From Alcanivorax sp. REN37 (GTDB taxonomy: Bacteria; Pseudomonadota; Gammaproteobacteria; Pseudomonadales; Alcanivoracaceae): a DNA stretch of 64,000 nucleotides. The number at the start of each line of letters is the position of its first letter. Position 1 is the stretch's first letter. A model generated the notes under the pieces. The model had not been told where the DNA came from. It made no database searches and was given only the letters and a program-made list of their open reading frames with translations. The translations under genes and the position numbers were made by a program. Positions 16,324-25,885 of this stretch are shown here, one piece after another. The DNA is taken from positions 1,674,001 through 1,738,000 of the forward strand of contig NZ_JBGCUO010000001.1 of assembly GCF_041102775.1 (NCBI RefSeq). Direction: 5' to 3'.

Positions 16324-17602
16324 GCGGTACTTGGTATTGCATCAGGAAACCGCCGAGCGTGATCAGCACCCGTGAAATACCGATGTAGGAATCAGGAATG
16401 CGGATGCGCGCTTCGCGGAAGCGCTCCATCAGGTCCCCCATCGACGCCAGTGGCGCCTGGCGCTGCATGCGGTCGGTGAGCACATAGCGCGACAGCTCGC
16501 GCAGGGTCGCCGGGTCGCCACCTTCAAAGCCGGCGTCGACAAACAATTGTCCCAGTGCATCGATTTCCTCATCACTGGGCTGATCCTGCTCTAATCCCAG
16601 CGCCAGCAGCCCGAACAGCAACCGCGAGTAGCGCTGCACCTCCGGCGCCGTCAGCCTCCCCACCGCACCGAAATCGAGGATCGCCAGCGTACCGTCCGGC
16701 GTGACAATGAAATTGCCCGGGTGCGGATCCGCGTGATAAAGCCCGTAGCGCGTCACCTGCTGCACATAGCTGTCCAGCAGACGCCCCAGCAGCAGTGGCG
16801 CATGGGCGGGATGGGCATCGAGAAATTCCCGCAGCCGCTGGCCCGCCAGCCAGTGGGTGACCATCACCTGCGCCTTACTCAGCTCCGGCACCAGCGTCGG
16901 TACGCAAATGCCCTCCACCTGTTCTAAGCGTGCAAAGCGCTGCAGATTATGGGCTTCATGGCGCAGATCCAGCTCTTCTTCGGTCATCGCCAACAAGTGC
17001 TCGGTGACCTGCACCACATCCAGTACCCGCACCAGCGGTGACAACCAGCGCGCCAGCAAGCGAAACACGCGCGCGTCCTGTTCGAATACTTTCTCCACCG
17101 CCGGCAACCGCACTTTCAATGCCACCGCTTCACCGCTGGCGAGCACCGCGCGGTGCACCTGGGCAATCGATGCAGTGGCCACCGGCGCTTCATCAATGAA
17201 CGAGAACAATTGCTGCCAGCCGGGGCCGTAGGCGCTGCGTAACACGGGTTTCAGCTGGGCAAAAGCCACCGGTGCGGCATCGTTCTGCAAGGTTTGCAGC
17301 GCTTCGATGTAGACCGGCGGCAACAGATCGGAACGACTACTGAAGAATTGCGCGGCCTTGGTCCAGAGTCCGCCATTGCGCCGACACAGTTCTGCCACCC
17401 GCTGCGCCGCTACAGCGTGGGCGCGCTCGCGCGCGTCCGCGCCCAGTGGCCAAGCGCGACTGTACAGCGCCACCACTTGTGCAGTGGTGGTGAGCGCACG
17501 GAAATAACGGGGACGGCCGGACACCAGCGCCGCTAGCGCACGGCGGTTAATGTGCCACTGCTGGCGGCGTCCAGGCTGCATCGCCGGTGTTGGGGGTGCC
17601 AC
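16268..17602 (-). CDS. ABC1/AarF family atypical kinase
   Basis: Protein of 444 residues of the ABC1 (UbiB/ADCK) kinase-like family. Conserved parts are the Ala-rich loop region VATASIAQVHRAVL, the metal/catalytic segment YHADPHPGNFIV and ILDFGAVG. The family KxGQxxS motif appears as KAAQFFS, keeping Lys, Gln and Ser but losing the Gly. There are no C-terminal membrane helices. It is not in a ubi operon; relatives support ubiquinone synthesis or lipid homeostasis through ATPase activity, and the role here is unknown. GTG at 17602 has GGAG upstream; ATG at 17581 is an alternative. Its 3' end overlaps the DMT permease. Confidence 0.82.
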   Translation of the reverse strand: MAPPTPAMQPGRRQQWHINRRALAALVSGRPRYFRALTTTAQVVALYSRAWPLGADARERAHAVAAQRVAELCRRNGGLWTKAAQFFSSRSDLLPPVYIEALQTLQNDAAPVAFAQLKPVLRSAYGPGWQQLFSFIDEAPVATASIAQVHRAVLASGEAVALKVRLPAVEKVFEQDARVFRLLARWLSPLVRVLDVVQVTEHLLAMTEEELDLRHEAHNLQRFARLEQVEGICVPTLVPELSKAQVMVTHWLAGQRLREFLDAHPAHAPLLLGRLLDSYVQQVTRYGLYHADPHPGNFIVTPDGTLAILDFGAVGRLTAPEVQRYSRLLFGLLALGLEQDQPSDEEIDALGQLFVDAGFEGGDPATLRELSRYVLTDRMQRQAPLASMGDLMERFREARIRIPDSYIGISRVLITLGGFLMQYQVPLTWQASVAPGAGSKRPLQ

Positions 17603-17701
17603 AGGTCACTCCGCTGTCTTCGACCGGCCTCCGTTATCCATGCTTTGCCAGGCCCGATCAAGTATCTTTGCCGTCTCTGTCGGACCACCGAGGAGATCGC
17701 C

Positions 17702-18319
17702 ATGGCGCGCCCTGACAAACACGCGCTGCAGACACGCGGCATCACCCTGCTCGCACCACAGCACTCTGCCGTGCGCCGGCTACGCCGCGAACACGGCAGC
17801 CCGAGCCTGCACGGCACTAAAGTGTGGGAATCAAGCTACGTGGTGATGAACCACCTGCTGCGCCAGCGCCCACCGCGCGGCGCGCGCTTCATGGACCTCG
17901 GCTGCGGCTGGGGCCCGCTGTCGATCTTTGCTGCCAAACGACTTGGTCAACAGGTGACGTCGGTGGACGCCGATGCCGGCGTGTTCCCGTTCCTCAATCT
18001 TCACGCCGAACTCAATGGCGTCAGCGTGACGCCGTTGCAGCGGCGTTTTGAGCGCTTGCGGGTAGCAGACATGCAGGGCATCCACACCTTGGTCGGCACC
18101 GATATCTGCTTCTGGGAGTCGCTGACGCCGGTGCTGCTCAACCTAGTACGACGTGCCCGCAAAGCCGGCGTCGCGAAGATCATCATTGCCGATCCCGGCC
18201 GACCACCGTTCTACGAATTGGTCGAGCGCTGCCAAGCGGAGTTCCCGGTGCGCATCACCCACGGCCGCACCCAGGATCCACTGCCCGCCTGGGCGCAACT
18301 GATGGTGATCGAGGACTGA
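17702..18319 (+). CDS. Class I SAM-dependent methyltransferase
   Basis: Protein of 205 residues with a Rossmann-type SAM site: motif I FMDLGCGWGPLSIFAAK (64-80), acidic loop SVDADAGVF and the later strand TDICFWESLTPVLLNLV. The ATG at 17702 is preceded by GAGGAGATCGCC, which fixes the start. The N-terminal segment (LLAPQHSAVRRLRREHG) resembles the lysine/protein-N-methyltransferase-like group found in proteobacteria, but no substrate can be assigned. It is divergent from the ABC1-kinase gene and 91 nt before the PLP dehydratase. Confidence 0.75.
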   Translation: MARPDKHALQTRGITLLAPQHSAVRRLRREHGSPSLHGTKVWESSYVVMNHLLRQRPPRGARFMDLGCGWGPLSIFAAKRLGQQVTSVDADAGVFPFLNLHAELNGVSVTPLQRRFERLRVADMQGIHTLVGTDICFWESLTPVLLNLVRRARKAGVAKIIIADPGRPPFYELVERCQAEFPVRITHGRTQDPLPAWAQLMVIED

Positions 18320-18410
18320 GCGCACCAGCGATGCACTGCGCACACAGGAACCTGTCACGTCTGAGCCGGTCGCACCCTCACCTGCCCTCTGCCCTGCCAC
18401 AGGACCTGTG

Positions 18411-19397
18411 ATGCCCCTGCTGCCCGTCTACGCTGATGTCGCTGCCGCCGCCTGGCGACTGCACGGCCATGCCCACCGCACCCCGGTGATGACCTCTACC
18501 ACGCTCAACCGCGAGCTGCGCTGCGAAGTGCTGTTCAAGTGCGAAAACCTGCAGCGTATGGGCGCGTTCAAGTTCCGCGGCGCCTTCAACGCGCTGTCAC
18601 GCTTTTCCCCGGCGCAGCGGCGTGCTGGAGTCGTGGCCTATTCATCCGGTAATCACGCACAAGCCATCGCCCTCGCCGCGCGCCTGCTCGACATGCCGGC
18701 CACCATAGTGATGCCCGCCGACGCGCCAGCGGTGAAGGTCGCGGCCACGCGCGGCTACGGTGGTCACGTCGTGTTCTATGACCGCTACCGCGAAGACCGT
18801 GAACAGATCGGCCGCCAATTGGCCGAGCGTGACGGCCTGACGCTGATCCCGCCCTATGACCATGCCGACGTAATTGCCGGGCAAGGCACCGCCGCCATGG
18901 AACTGATCGAAGACGCTGGTCCGCTGGATGCCTTCCTCGCACCCTTGGGCGGCGGCGGACTGCTGTCCGGCAGCGCCTTGGCGCTGCGTCAGCTGGCGCC
19001 GCAGTGCCGCATTTACGGGGTCGAACCGGAGGCTGGCAACGACGGCCAGCAATCCCTGCGGCGCGGCGCCATCGTGCACATCGATACCCCCCGCACACTG
19101 GCCGACGGCGCCCAGACCCAGCACCTGGGCCAGCTCACCTTTTCGCTGATCCGCAAGCATGTGGACGACATTTTCACCGCCACCGATGCCGAATTGGTGG
19201 CGACCATGGGCTTGCTCGCCGCGCGCCTGAAGCTGGTGGTGGAGCCCACCGGCTGCCTGCCGTTGGCCGCGCTGCGTCGGCACGCGCAGCACTGGCGTGG
19301 TCAGCGCGTCGGCGTGCTGCTCAGCGGCGGCAACATTGACCTAGCGCGCTTCTGTGCGTTGCTCGGTGCTGACGCAGCGACCGCGCCAAGCTATTGA
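18411..19397 (+). CDS. PLP-dependent serine/threonine dehydratase-like enzyme
   Basis: Fold-type II PLP enzyme of 328 residues. Lys54 in MGAFKFRGAFNAL forms the Schiff base, SSGNHAQAIALAA is the substrate-binding loop and LGGGGLLSG binds the cofactor phosphate. There is no C-terminal ACT regulatory domain, so it is the short form seen in catabolic threonine dehydratase, serine racemase and threo-3-hydroxyaspartate ammonia-lyase. FKFRGAFN and the length slightly favour the last two groups. ATG at 18411 is preceded by AGGA; the adjacent GTG (18408) is possible. Confidence 0.85.
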   Translation: MPLLPVYADVAAAAWRLHGHAHRTPVMTSTTLNRELRCEVLFKCENLQRMGAFKFRGAFNALSRFSPAQRRAGVVAYSSGNHAQAIALAARLLDMPATIVMPADAPAVKVAATRGYGGHVVFYDRYREDREQIGRQLAERDGLTLIPPYDHADVIAGQGTAAMELIEDAGPLDAFLAPLGGGGLLSGSALALRQLAPQCRIYGVEPEAGNDGQQSLRRGAIVHIDTPRTLADGAQTQHLGQLTFSLIRKHVDDIFTATDAELVATMGLLAARLKLVVEPTGCLPLAALRRHAQHWRGQRVGVLLSGGNIDLARFCALLGADAATAPSY

Positions 19398-19454
19398 AAT
19401 ATCCGCCGCTGCCACCATCATCGCTCTATCCTGAATTGCCTCACGGAAGCCATC

Positions 19455-21824
19455 ATGAGTGACGATCAACGCGCCGACGCGCCCGGAGCGTCGCTGGTTA
19501 TTCCGGACCAGCGCCCGCAACGCATCCATTTGCTGCCGGTAAACCAGCGCCCGTTCATGCCGGGTTTGGTGCAACCGGTACTGTTCCAGCAAGAACCATG
19601 GCAACCAACGGTGGAACGGGTCAGCCAGACGCCGCACCACACCGTGGGCCTGGTTTATGTAGGCGCGCAATCGCCAGAACAGAGCACGCCGGATCAATTT
19701 CCCGAATACGGTTGCCTAGTGCGGGTGCACAACGCCAGCAGCGAATCCGGCACTCTGCAGTTAGTGGTGCAGGGCCTGACCCGGTTTCGCATTGCCGGCT
19801 GGCTAAGCCGCAAGCCGCCTTACTTGGTAGAAGTGGAATACCCAGAAGAAACCGAGGACGACTCCGACTCGGTGAAGGCCTATGCGCTGGCAATCATCAA
19901 TACCATCAAGGAATTGCTGCCGCTCAACCCGCTCTACAACGAAGGGCTGAAGCTGTATCTGCAGAATTTCAGCCCACGGGAGCCGTCACCGCTGACGGAC
20001 TTTGCCGCCGCGCTGACCAGCGCCAGTGGCGATGATCTGCAAGCAGTGCTGGAAACTGTGCCGCTGCTCAAGCGCATGGAAAAAGTGCTGGTGCTGCTGA
20101 AGCAAGAACTGGAAGTGGCGCGTCTGCAAGCGGCTATCAACGAACAAGTGGATGAGAAAATATCCACTCAGCAGCGCGAGTTCTTCCTGCGTGAGCAGCT
20201 CAAGGTGATCCAAAAAGAGCTCGGCCTGTCGAAGGACGACCGCACCGCTGACCACGATGAGTTTCGCCAGCGCATGGCGCTGCTGACGCCGCCAGAAGCG
20301 GTGCAGCGACGCTTTGAGGACGAGTTGCACAAACTGTCGTTGCTGGAAACCGGCTCGCCAGAGTACGCCGTTACCCGCAACTATCTAGATTGGCTAACCC
20401 AGGTGCCGTGGGGCAAACAGTCCCCCGATAATCTGGACTTGAGCCACGCGCGCAGCGTTCTGGAGCAACACCACGCCGGCCTGTCAGACATCAAAGAACG
20501 CATTCTTGAGTTCCTCGCGGTGGGGGCCCACCGCGGCGAAATGCGCGGCGCCATTTTGCTGCTGGTGGGACCGCCCGGCGTCGGCAAAACCAGCATCGGC
20601 CAAGCCATTGCCGCCGCGCTGGGGCGGGAGTTTTACCGCCTCAGTCTTGGTGGCGTGCGTGACGAAGCCGAAATCAAGGGCCACCGCCGCACTTACATCG
20701 GCGCCTTGCCCGGTAAATTGGTGCAGGCGTTGAAGGAAACCGGCACCAGCAACCCGGTGATCATGCTCGACGAGATCGACAAGATGGGCCGCTCATTCCA
20801 GGGTGATCCCGGCTCAGCACTGCTGGAGGTGCTCGATCCCGCCCAAAATGATCATTTCCTTGATCACTATTTGGACCTGCGCGTGGACCTGTCCGGCGCA
20901 CTGTTTATCTGCACTGCGAACACCCTCGACAGCATTCCCGGCCCGCTGCTGGACCGTATGGAAGTGATCCGGCTGGCCGGCTACATCAGCGAGGAAAAAG
21001 TGCAGATCGCCCGCAAACACCTGTGGCCGAAAGCGCTAGAGCAAGCGGCAGTGAAGCCGTCACAGCTGAAGATTTCCGACAGTGCGCTGCGTCAGGTGAT
21101 TGAGGGTTACGCCCGCGAAGCCGGCGTGCGCAATCTCGACAAACAGCTGCAGCGCATCGTGCGCAAGGCAGTGGTGCGCTTGCTCGAAGGCAGCGGACCG
21201 ATCTCGGTCAGTGGGCGCAACCTGGTGGAGTTCCTCGGCCCGCCCTACTTCGTCACCGAGAAGCCGCTGCGCGGCGTCGGCGTGGTCACCGGGCTGGCGT
21301 GGACGTCCATGGGCGGCGCCACGCTGCCGGTGGAGGCCAGTATTACCCACCAAAATGGCCGCGGCTTCCGCCAGACTGGCCAGCTGGGTGATGTGATGCG
21401 CGAGTCCAGCGAAATCGCTTACAGCTATGTGGCCAGCCACCTGGCCCGCTACGGTGCGGCACCGGATGCTCTGAAGGATGCATTCGTGCATCTGCACGTG
21501 CCCGAAGGCGCCACACCGAAGGACGGTCCCAGCGCCGGCGTCACCATGGCCACAGCGCTGATCTCGCTGCTGCGTAATCAGCCGCTGCCGCGCAAGTTGG
21601 CGATGACTGGCGAACTCACCCTCACCGGCCAGGTGCTGGCAGTAGGTGGCATCCGCGAGAAAGTGATTGCCGCGCGCCGGGTCGGCATCAAGGAGCTGAT
21701 CCTGCCGGCGGCCAACCAGCGCGATGTGGACGAGCTGCCTGACTACCTGCGCGACGGCATGACCATCCATTTCGCCCAGCATTACCGTGAGGTGTTCCAG
21801 CGCGTGTTCGGAGTCGAGGCGTGA
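19455..21824 (+). CDS. Second Lon-family ATP-dependent protease (AsrA-like)
   Basis: Protein of 789 residues with the full Lon layout: N-terminal LAN domain (about 20-210), central coiled coil, AAA+ module with Walker A GPPGVGKT (372-379) and Walker B VIMLDEID, and a proteolytic domain with catalytic Ser693 in KDGPSAGV and Lys736 in IREKVIAA. It differs clearly from the canonical lon at 51.8-54.2 kb, most in the N-terminal domain, so substrate choice is likely to differ. In Pseudomonas a second Lon (AsrA, PA0779) responds to aminoglycoside stress; equivalence is inferred from architecture. Its stop overlaps the start of the RluA-type gene (GTGA). Confidence 0.92.
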   Translation: MSDDQRADAPGASLVIPDQRPQRIHLLPVNQRPFMPGLVQPVLFQQEPWQPTVERVSQTPHHTVGLVYVGAQSPEQSTPDQFPEYGCLVRVHNASSESGTLQLVVQGLTRFRIAGWLSRKPPYLVEVEYPEETEDDSDSVKAYALAIINTIKELLPLNPLYNEGLKLYLQNFSPREPSPLTDFAAALTSASGDDLQAVLETVPLLKRMEKVLVLLKQELEVARLQAAINEQVDEKISTQQREFFLREQLKVIQKELGLSKDDRTADHDEFRQRMALLTPPEAVQRRFEDELHKLSLLETGSPEYAVTRNYLDWLTQVPWGKQSPDNLDLSHARSVLEQHHAGLSDIKERILEFLAVGAHRGEMRGAILLLVGPPGVGKTSIGQAIAAALGREFYRLSLGGVRDEAEIKGHRRTYIGALPGKLVQALKETGTSNPVIMLDEIDKMGRSFQGDPGSALLEVLDPAQNDHFLDHYLDLRVDLSGALFICTANTLDSIPGPLLDRMEVIRLAGYISEEKVQIARKHLWPKALEQAAVKPSQLKISDSALRQVIEGYAREAGVRNLDKQLQRIVRKAVVRLLEGSGPISVSGRNLVEFLGPPYFVTEKPLRGVGVVTGLAWTSMGGATLPVEASITHQNGRGFRQTGQLGDVMRESSEIAYSYVASHLARYGAAPDALKDAFVHLHVPEGATPKDGPSAGVTMATALISLLRNQPLPRKLAMTGELTLTGQVLAVGGIREKVIAARRVGIKELILPAANQRDVDELPDYLRDGMTIHFAQHYREVFQRVFGVEA

Positions 21825-22483
21825 TCGAGCGCCCCTACCGCATCGTTGCTCCCTGCTTGGAGCCGGTGCGCACGCTGTACCGGGACGCGCACTGCTGGGT
21901 CGTGGAAAAGCCGAGCCAACTGCTGTCCGTGCCGGGCCGGGGTCCGGAAAACCACGACAGTGTCACCAGCCGTTTGCAGCAGCAGGACGCCGAGGTGCGC
22001 GTGGTACACCGGCTCGATCTGGATACGTCTGGTCTGATGGTGTTCGCCTGCACCGCCGCCGCCCAACGCCGCCTCAACGACGCTTTTGCCCAGCGTCAGG
22101 TCGACAAAACCTACGAGGCGGTGGTGGCCGGTGCGGTGCGTCTGGCAGAAGGAGAAATCGATCTGCCGCTGCGGCCTGACTGGCTGCGTAGGCCGCGGCA
22201 GAAAGTGTGCCACCGGCTCGGTAAACCGTCGCTGACCCGCTATAAAGTGCTCGCCAGTGAGCCAGACCGCACCCGTCTGGCGCTGTACCCGATCACCGGC
22301 CGCTCACACCAGCTGCGGCTGCATCTGCGCGCCATCGGCCACCCGATTCTCGGTTGTGACCTGTACGCACCGCTATCCCACTTGGCCGCCAGCCCGCGGC
22401 TACTGCTCCATGCCACTGCGCTAGGATTTGCCCACCCCGACGACGGCCGCTGGATGACGTTCGAATCACCGGCGCCCTTCTGA
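21821..22483 (+). CDS. RluA-family pseudouridine synthase
   Basis: Protein of 220 residues without an S4 domain. Catalytic Asp66 is in VVHRLDLDTSGLMVFA; the family motif RSHQLRLHLRAIGHPILGCDLY appears near the C-terminus. Size and motifs are like RluA, which makes pseudouridine in 23S rRNA and some tRNAs; other small family members modify different sites. The GTG start at 21821 overlaps the stop codon of the second Lon gene, so translation is likely coupled. It converges on msrA. Confidence 0.87.
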   Translation: MIERPYRIVAPCLEPVRTLYRDAHCWVVEKPSQLLSVPGRGPENHDSVTSRLQQQDAEVRVVHRLDLDTSGLMVFACTAAAQRRLNDAFAQRQVDKTYEAVVAGAVRLAEGEIDLPLRPDWLRRPRQKVCHRLGKPSLTRYKVLASEPDRTRLALYPITGRSHQLRLHLRAIGHPILGCDLYAPLSHLAASPRLLLHATALGFAHPDDGRWMTFESPAPF

Positions 22484-22498
22484 TCCTGCCCAGGGATG

Positions 22499-22526
22499 CC
22501 GCAGCGCAGCGGCTACGGCGCTGCGG
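22499..22526. terminator. Hairpin between convergent pseudouridine synthase and msrA genes
   Basis: CCGCAGCGC (22499-22507) pairs with GCGCTGCGG (22518-22526) around a 10-nt loop. No T-tract; possible bidirectional transcription roadblock. Confidence 0.45.
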
Positions 22527-22541
22527 TGGCCCCCAGCGACG

Positions 22542-23183
22542 TTACGCCTCCAATCCCACCGGGCAACTGACACCGGTACCGGCTAGGCCGCAATAGCCGT
22601 TCGGATAGCGATCCAGATACTGCTGATGTTCCGGCTCGGCATAGTAGAACGTGACGCCGCTGCGGATCTCGGTGGTGATCGGGCCGTAGCCGGCAGCGCT
22701 CAAGCGTTGCTGATAACGATCGCGACTGCTTTCCGCTGCCGCCAGATCGTCAGCATTATTGAGATACAGCACCGAACGGTACTGGGTGCCGACATCGTTG
22801 CCTTGGCGCATGCCCTGAGTCGGATCATGCCCTTCCCAAAACGTCGCCAACAGCTGCATCAGACTCACCTGCTGCGGCTGATACACCACCAGCACCACTT
22901 CGCTGTGGCCAGTGCCGCCACTGCAAACCTCCTCGTAGGTCGGGTTCGGAGTATGGCCACCGGCGTAGCCGACCGCAGTCACCAGCACGCCGGGCAGTTG
23001 CCAGAACAGCCGTTCGGCTCCCCAGAAGCAGCCCATGCCGATCAGCAGCGAAGCGCTGCCAGACGGCCAGGGTGGTGTGAGTGGTTGGCCAGTGACGCGG
23101 TGCGGCGCCACCACCGGCATCGGTTGATCGCGACCCGGCAATGCTTGATCGGCGGTGGGCAGCGGCAAACTGCGTCGAAACAT
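22542..23183 (-). CDS. msrA: Peptide-methionine (S)-S-oxide reductase
   Basis: Repairs oxidised methionine in proteins. The protein has 213 residues, as in E. coli MsrA. Catalytic Cys52 is in [42 protein letters not shown]-like (here [14 protein letters not shown]) and the C-terminal recycling cysteines (YCGLAG, VSCPVG) are present. The N-terminal extension with [13 protein letters not shown] is characteristic of the long MsrA type. ATG at 23183 is preceded by GGGAGATCATC. No msrB is adjacent. Confidence 0.94.
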   Translation of the reverse strand: MFRRSLPLPTADQALPGRDQPMPVVAPHRVTGQPLTPPWPSGSASLLIGMGCFWGAERLFWQLPGVLVTAVGYAGGHTPNPTYEEVCSGGTGHSEVVLVVYQPQQVSLMQLLATFWEGHDPTQGMRQGNDVGTQYRSVLYLNNADDLAAAESSRDRYQQRLSAAGYGPITTEIRSGVTFYYAEPEHQQYLDRYPNGYCGLAGTGVSCPVGLEA

Positions 23184-23323
23184 GATGATCTCCCGGACAA
23201 AGCTCAGTGACAGGAACGCCATAGAGTCATACAACAATGTTCTTTATGGTGCAGGCTCCACCCTGTGACAGCACACGGAGCGAATCACTCCGTGCACTAC
23301 ACCGACAATAAAAGGAGCTTTGC

Positions 23324-24985
23324 GTGAGCTTACTGGACACGGGACGCGATTTGCGGCGCGCTAACCAATTGGCCGCCATTTTGTTGAAGTACGGTTTTGG
23401 CGATGTGATTCGCCGCTTGGGTTTGGCCGCCCCGTTGGAACAGGCCGGCAAATGGGTACGCGCCCCGATCGACCGCGAGCTGGTGACCATGCCCACCGCC
23501 CAGCGACTACGCTGCGCATTGGAAGAAATGGGTCCCACCTTCGTCAAGCTCGGCCAGATCCTTGCCACCCGCGTGGACATGTTCCCGCGTGAATGGATTG
23601 ACGAATTCGAGAACCTGCAGGACAACGCCCCGGCACTGCCGTGGAGCACGCTGGAGCCGTTGATCGACAAGGCGCTCGGCAAACCCGCCAATACCGTTTT
23701 TCGCCACATCGACCCGGTGCCGTTGGGTGTGGCCTCGATCGGCCAAGTACACCGTGCCACCACCCGCCGTGGCGATGCGGTGGTGCTGAAAATCCAGAAG
23801 CCCGGCATCCGCGACAAAATCGACTCCGATCTGCGGCTGCTGCGCACCGTGGCGCGCCTGGCGGTAGACAACTCCGCCGAACTGCGCCGCTACCGACCGC
23901 TGGATTTGGTGCGCGAGTTCGAGCGCTCTTTGAGCCGCGAGCTGGACTTCACCATCGAAGCGCGCAACGCCGATCGCATCCGCAGCAACCTATCGAAACT
24001 GAAATGGGTGGAAGTGCCAAAGGTGTACTGGCAGTGGACCTCCGCCACCCTGTCGGTGCAGCAGCTGATCGAAGGCATCCCCGCACGGCAACTGGAGAAG
24101 CTTGACGCGGCTGGCGTCGACCGACCGCTGGTGGCACGCCGCGGTGCCGCCATTGCCTGGAAAATGGCACTGGAAGATGGCTTTTTCCACGCCGACCCAC
24201 ACCCGGGCAACTTCCTGATCATGACCGGCAACCGCATCGGCATGCTCGATTACGGCATGGTCGGCAAGCTGTCGCCGCAGCGCCAAGAACAGATGGTGCA
24301 GATCGTCAAAGCGGTGGTGCTGCAAGAGCCGGAAGGCTGCGCTGCCGTGTTGGCGCGCTGGTCGGATGGCATGCCGGTGGACATGGAAGCGCTCACGGCC
24401 GACATCGAAGACGTGATTTCGCTCTATTACGGTGTGCCGCTGTCGGAATTGGATGTGGGCGGGCTGCTCAACGACATCACCGGTCTGATCCGCAACCACA
24501 ACCTGATTTTGCCACCGGACATGGCGCTGCTGATCAAGGCGATCATTACCTTGGAAGGCTTCGGCCGCCTGATTCACCCGGACTTCGACGTCATGAGCGA
24601 AGCCGAGCCATTGATCAAACGCATGCTGCGCACCCGCTACAGCCCGGTGCGGTTAGCGCGCAGCCTCGGGCTGCGGGCGCTGGATGCCGTCGATCGCCTG
24701 TACGCACCGCCCTCACCCGCGGGGCCGACGCCGAACGGCAGCCAGGGCATCGACCCGCGTCACCTGGAGCGACTGGTACGGCACATGGAACGCTCGCAGT
24801 ACCGCCAGATCCAAGCACTGATGGTGCTGGCCGGCGTGGTCAGCGGTGCCATCATGCTTGGTGGCCGCGTGCCGCCGTCGCTGTGGGACATCTCGATACC
24901 GGGCCTACTGGTGTTTCTCGGCAGCAGTGTCTGGGCCGGGTGGTTGATGCTTGTGTCACGCCGCTATCTGCGCGAATGGGAGTAA
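23324..24985 (+). CDS. ABC1/UbiB family atypical kinase with C-terminal membrane helices
   Basis: Protein of 553 residues, the size of UbiB. It has the KxGQ motif in PTFVKLGQILATRVDMFP, the loop LGVASIGQVHRATT, the catalytic segment FFHADPHPGNFLI and MLDYGMVG. Two hydrophobic helices close the protein (about 496-516 and 522-542), as in UbiB. However, it is not beside ubiE-ubiJ, and the sequence looks like the paralogous AarF group, so assignment as the ubiquinone-pathway UbiB is uncertain. GTG at 23324 has the ribosome site AGGAG. The M48 protease gene follows 52 nt later. Confidence 0.83.
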   Translation: MSLLDTGRDLRRANQLAAILLKYGFGDVIRRLGLAAPLEQAGKWVRAPIDRELVTMPTAQRLRCALEEMGPTFVKLGQILATRVDMFPREWIDEFENLQDNAPALPWSTLEPLIDKALGKPANTVFRHIDPVPLGVASIGQVHRATTRRGDAVVLKIQKPGIRDKIDSDLRLLRTVARLAVDNSAELRRYRPLDLVREFERSLSRELDFTIEARNADRIRSNLSKLKWVEVPKVYWQWTSATLSVQQLIEGIPARQLEKLDAAGVDRPLVARRGAAIAWKMALEDGFFHADPHPGNFLIMTGNRIGMLDYGMVGKLSPQRQEQMVQIVKAVVLQEPEGCAAVLARWSDGMPVDMEALTADIEDVISLYYGVPLSELDVGGLLNDITGLIRNHNLILPPDMALLIKAIITLEGFGRLIHPDFDVMSEAEPLIKRMLRTRYSPVRLARSLGLRALDAVDRLYAPPSPAGPTPNGSQGIDPRHLERLVRHMERSQYRQIQALMVLAGVVSGAIMLGGRVPPSLWDISIPGLLVFLGSSVWAGWLMLVSRRYLREWE

Positions 24986-25037
24986 ACTCGGCGCGGGGCC
25001 GCCGCCCCGCCCGCTGATTGCCACGAAGGAACCGAAC

Positions 25038-25835
25038 ATGGCTCGTCTGAACCGCATGCTGCAATTGGGAACGCTGTCCGTGGCGCTGGCAGCTTGTGCT
25101 ACCTCGCCGCTGGGGCGCCAGCAATTCCTGATGATGTCCGCCTCGGACATGGACAAGATGGGGGTCGCTGCCTACGACCAGTTGAAACAGGAAACCCCGA
25201 TCAGCAGCAACAAAGCGCAAACCGCTTATGTGCGCTGCATCGCCGACCACATTACGGCAGTACTGGACGGCGACCAGAAGTGGGAAGTGAACCTGTTCCA
25301 GGACGACACCGCCAACGCCTTCGCGTTGCCGGGCGGCAAGATTGGCATCCACACCGGGCTGCTGAAAGTGGCGGTCAATCAGGACCAAGTCGCCGCAGTC
25401 ATGGGCCACGAGGTCGGCCACGTGCTGGCTCAACACTCTAACGAGCGGGTGTCGATCCAATCTGCTACCCAGAGCGGGCTGCAACTGATCGCCGCCATCA
25501 GCGGTGATCCGTCGCCGATGAAGAACAGTTTGATGGGCCTGCTCGGTGTGGGTGCCCAAGTCGGCGTCGCACTGCCGTTCAGTCGCAAGCACGAAACCGA
25601 AGCCGATGTGATCGGCCTACAGCTGATGGCCAAAGCCGGCTTCAATCCGGCCGAAAGCGTGACCTTGTGGCAAAACATGGCGGCGGCCAGTGGCGGCGGT
25701 GGTGGACCGCAGTTTCTGTCCACCCACCCCTCCAGCGCATCGCGTATCCGTGAGCTGCAATCGCAGCTGGCCAGTGTGATGCCGGACTACCAGCAAGCCC
25801 GCGCTGCCGGGCGAGTGCCCAGCTGCAAATATTGA
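25038..25835 (+). CDS. M48 family metalloprotease lipoprotein (LoiP/YggG-like)
   Basis: Lipoprotein of 265 residues with lipobox LAAC (Cys20; Ala at +2 favours the outer membrane). The zinc site is HEVGH (124-128) with the third ligand Glu in KHETEADVIGLQLM. A single M48 domain with no TPR repeats is like LoiP of E. coli, which degrades misfolded periplasmic proteins, rather than BepA. ATG at 25038 is preceded by AAGGAA. It shares a terminator with convergent nfuA. Confidence 0.88.
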   Translation: MARLNRMLQLGTLSVALAACATSPLGRQQFLMMSASDMDKMGVAAYDQLKQETPISSNKAQTAYVRCIADHITAVLDGDQKWEVNLFQDDTANAFALPGGKIGIHTGLLKVAVNQDQVAAVMGHEVGHVLAQHSNERVSIQSATQSGLQLIAAISGDPSPMKNSLMGLLGVGAQVGVALPFSRKHETEADVIGLQLMAKAGFNPAESVTLWQNMAAASGGGGGPQFLSTHPSSASRIRELQSQLASVMPDYQQARAAGRVPSCKY

Positions 25836-25854
25836 GGGTGCCAACGCACCATTG

Positions 25855-25880
25855 AAAAGGGCGCCGTTAGGCGCCCTTTT
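25855..25880. terminator. Bidirectional terminator between the M48 protease gene and nfuA
   Basis: AAAAGGGCGCC (25855-25865) and GGCGCCCTTTT (25870-25880) pair perfectly around GTTA and give T-tracts on both strands. Confidence 0.9.
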
Positions 25881-25885
25881 TGCTG

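Noticed and set aside
19455-21824. Second Lon as a pseudogene
   Set aside because: Reading frame is complete and Walker A, Walker B, catalytic Ser and Lys are intact.
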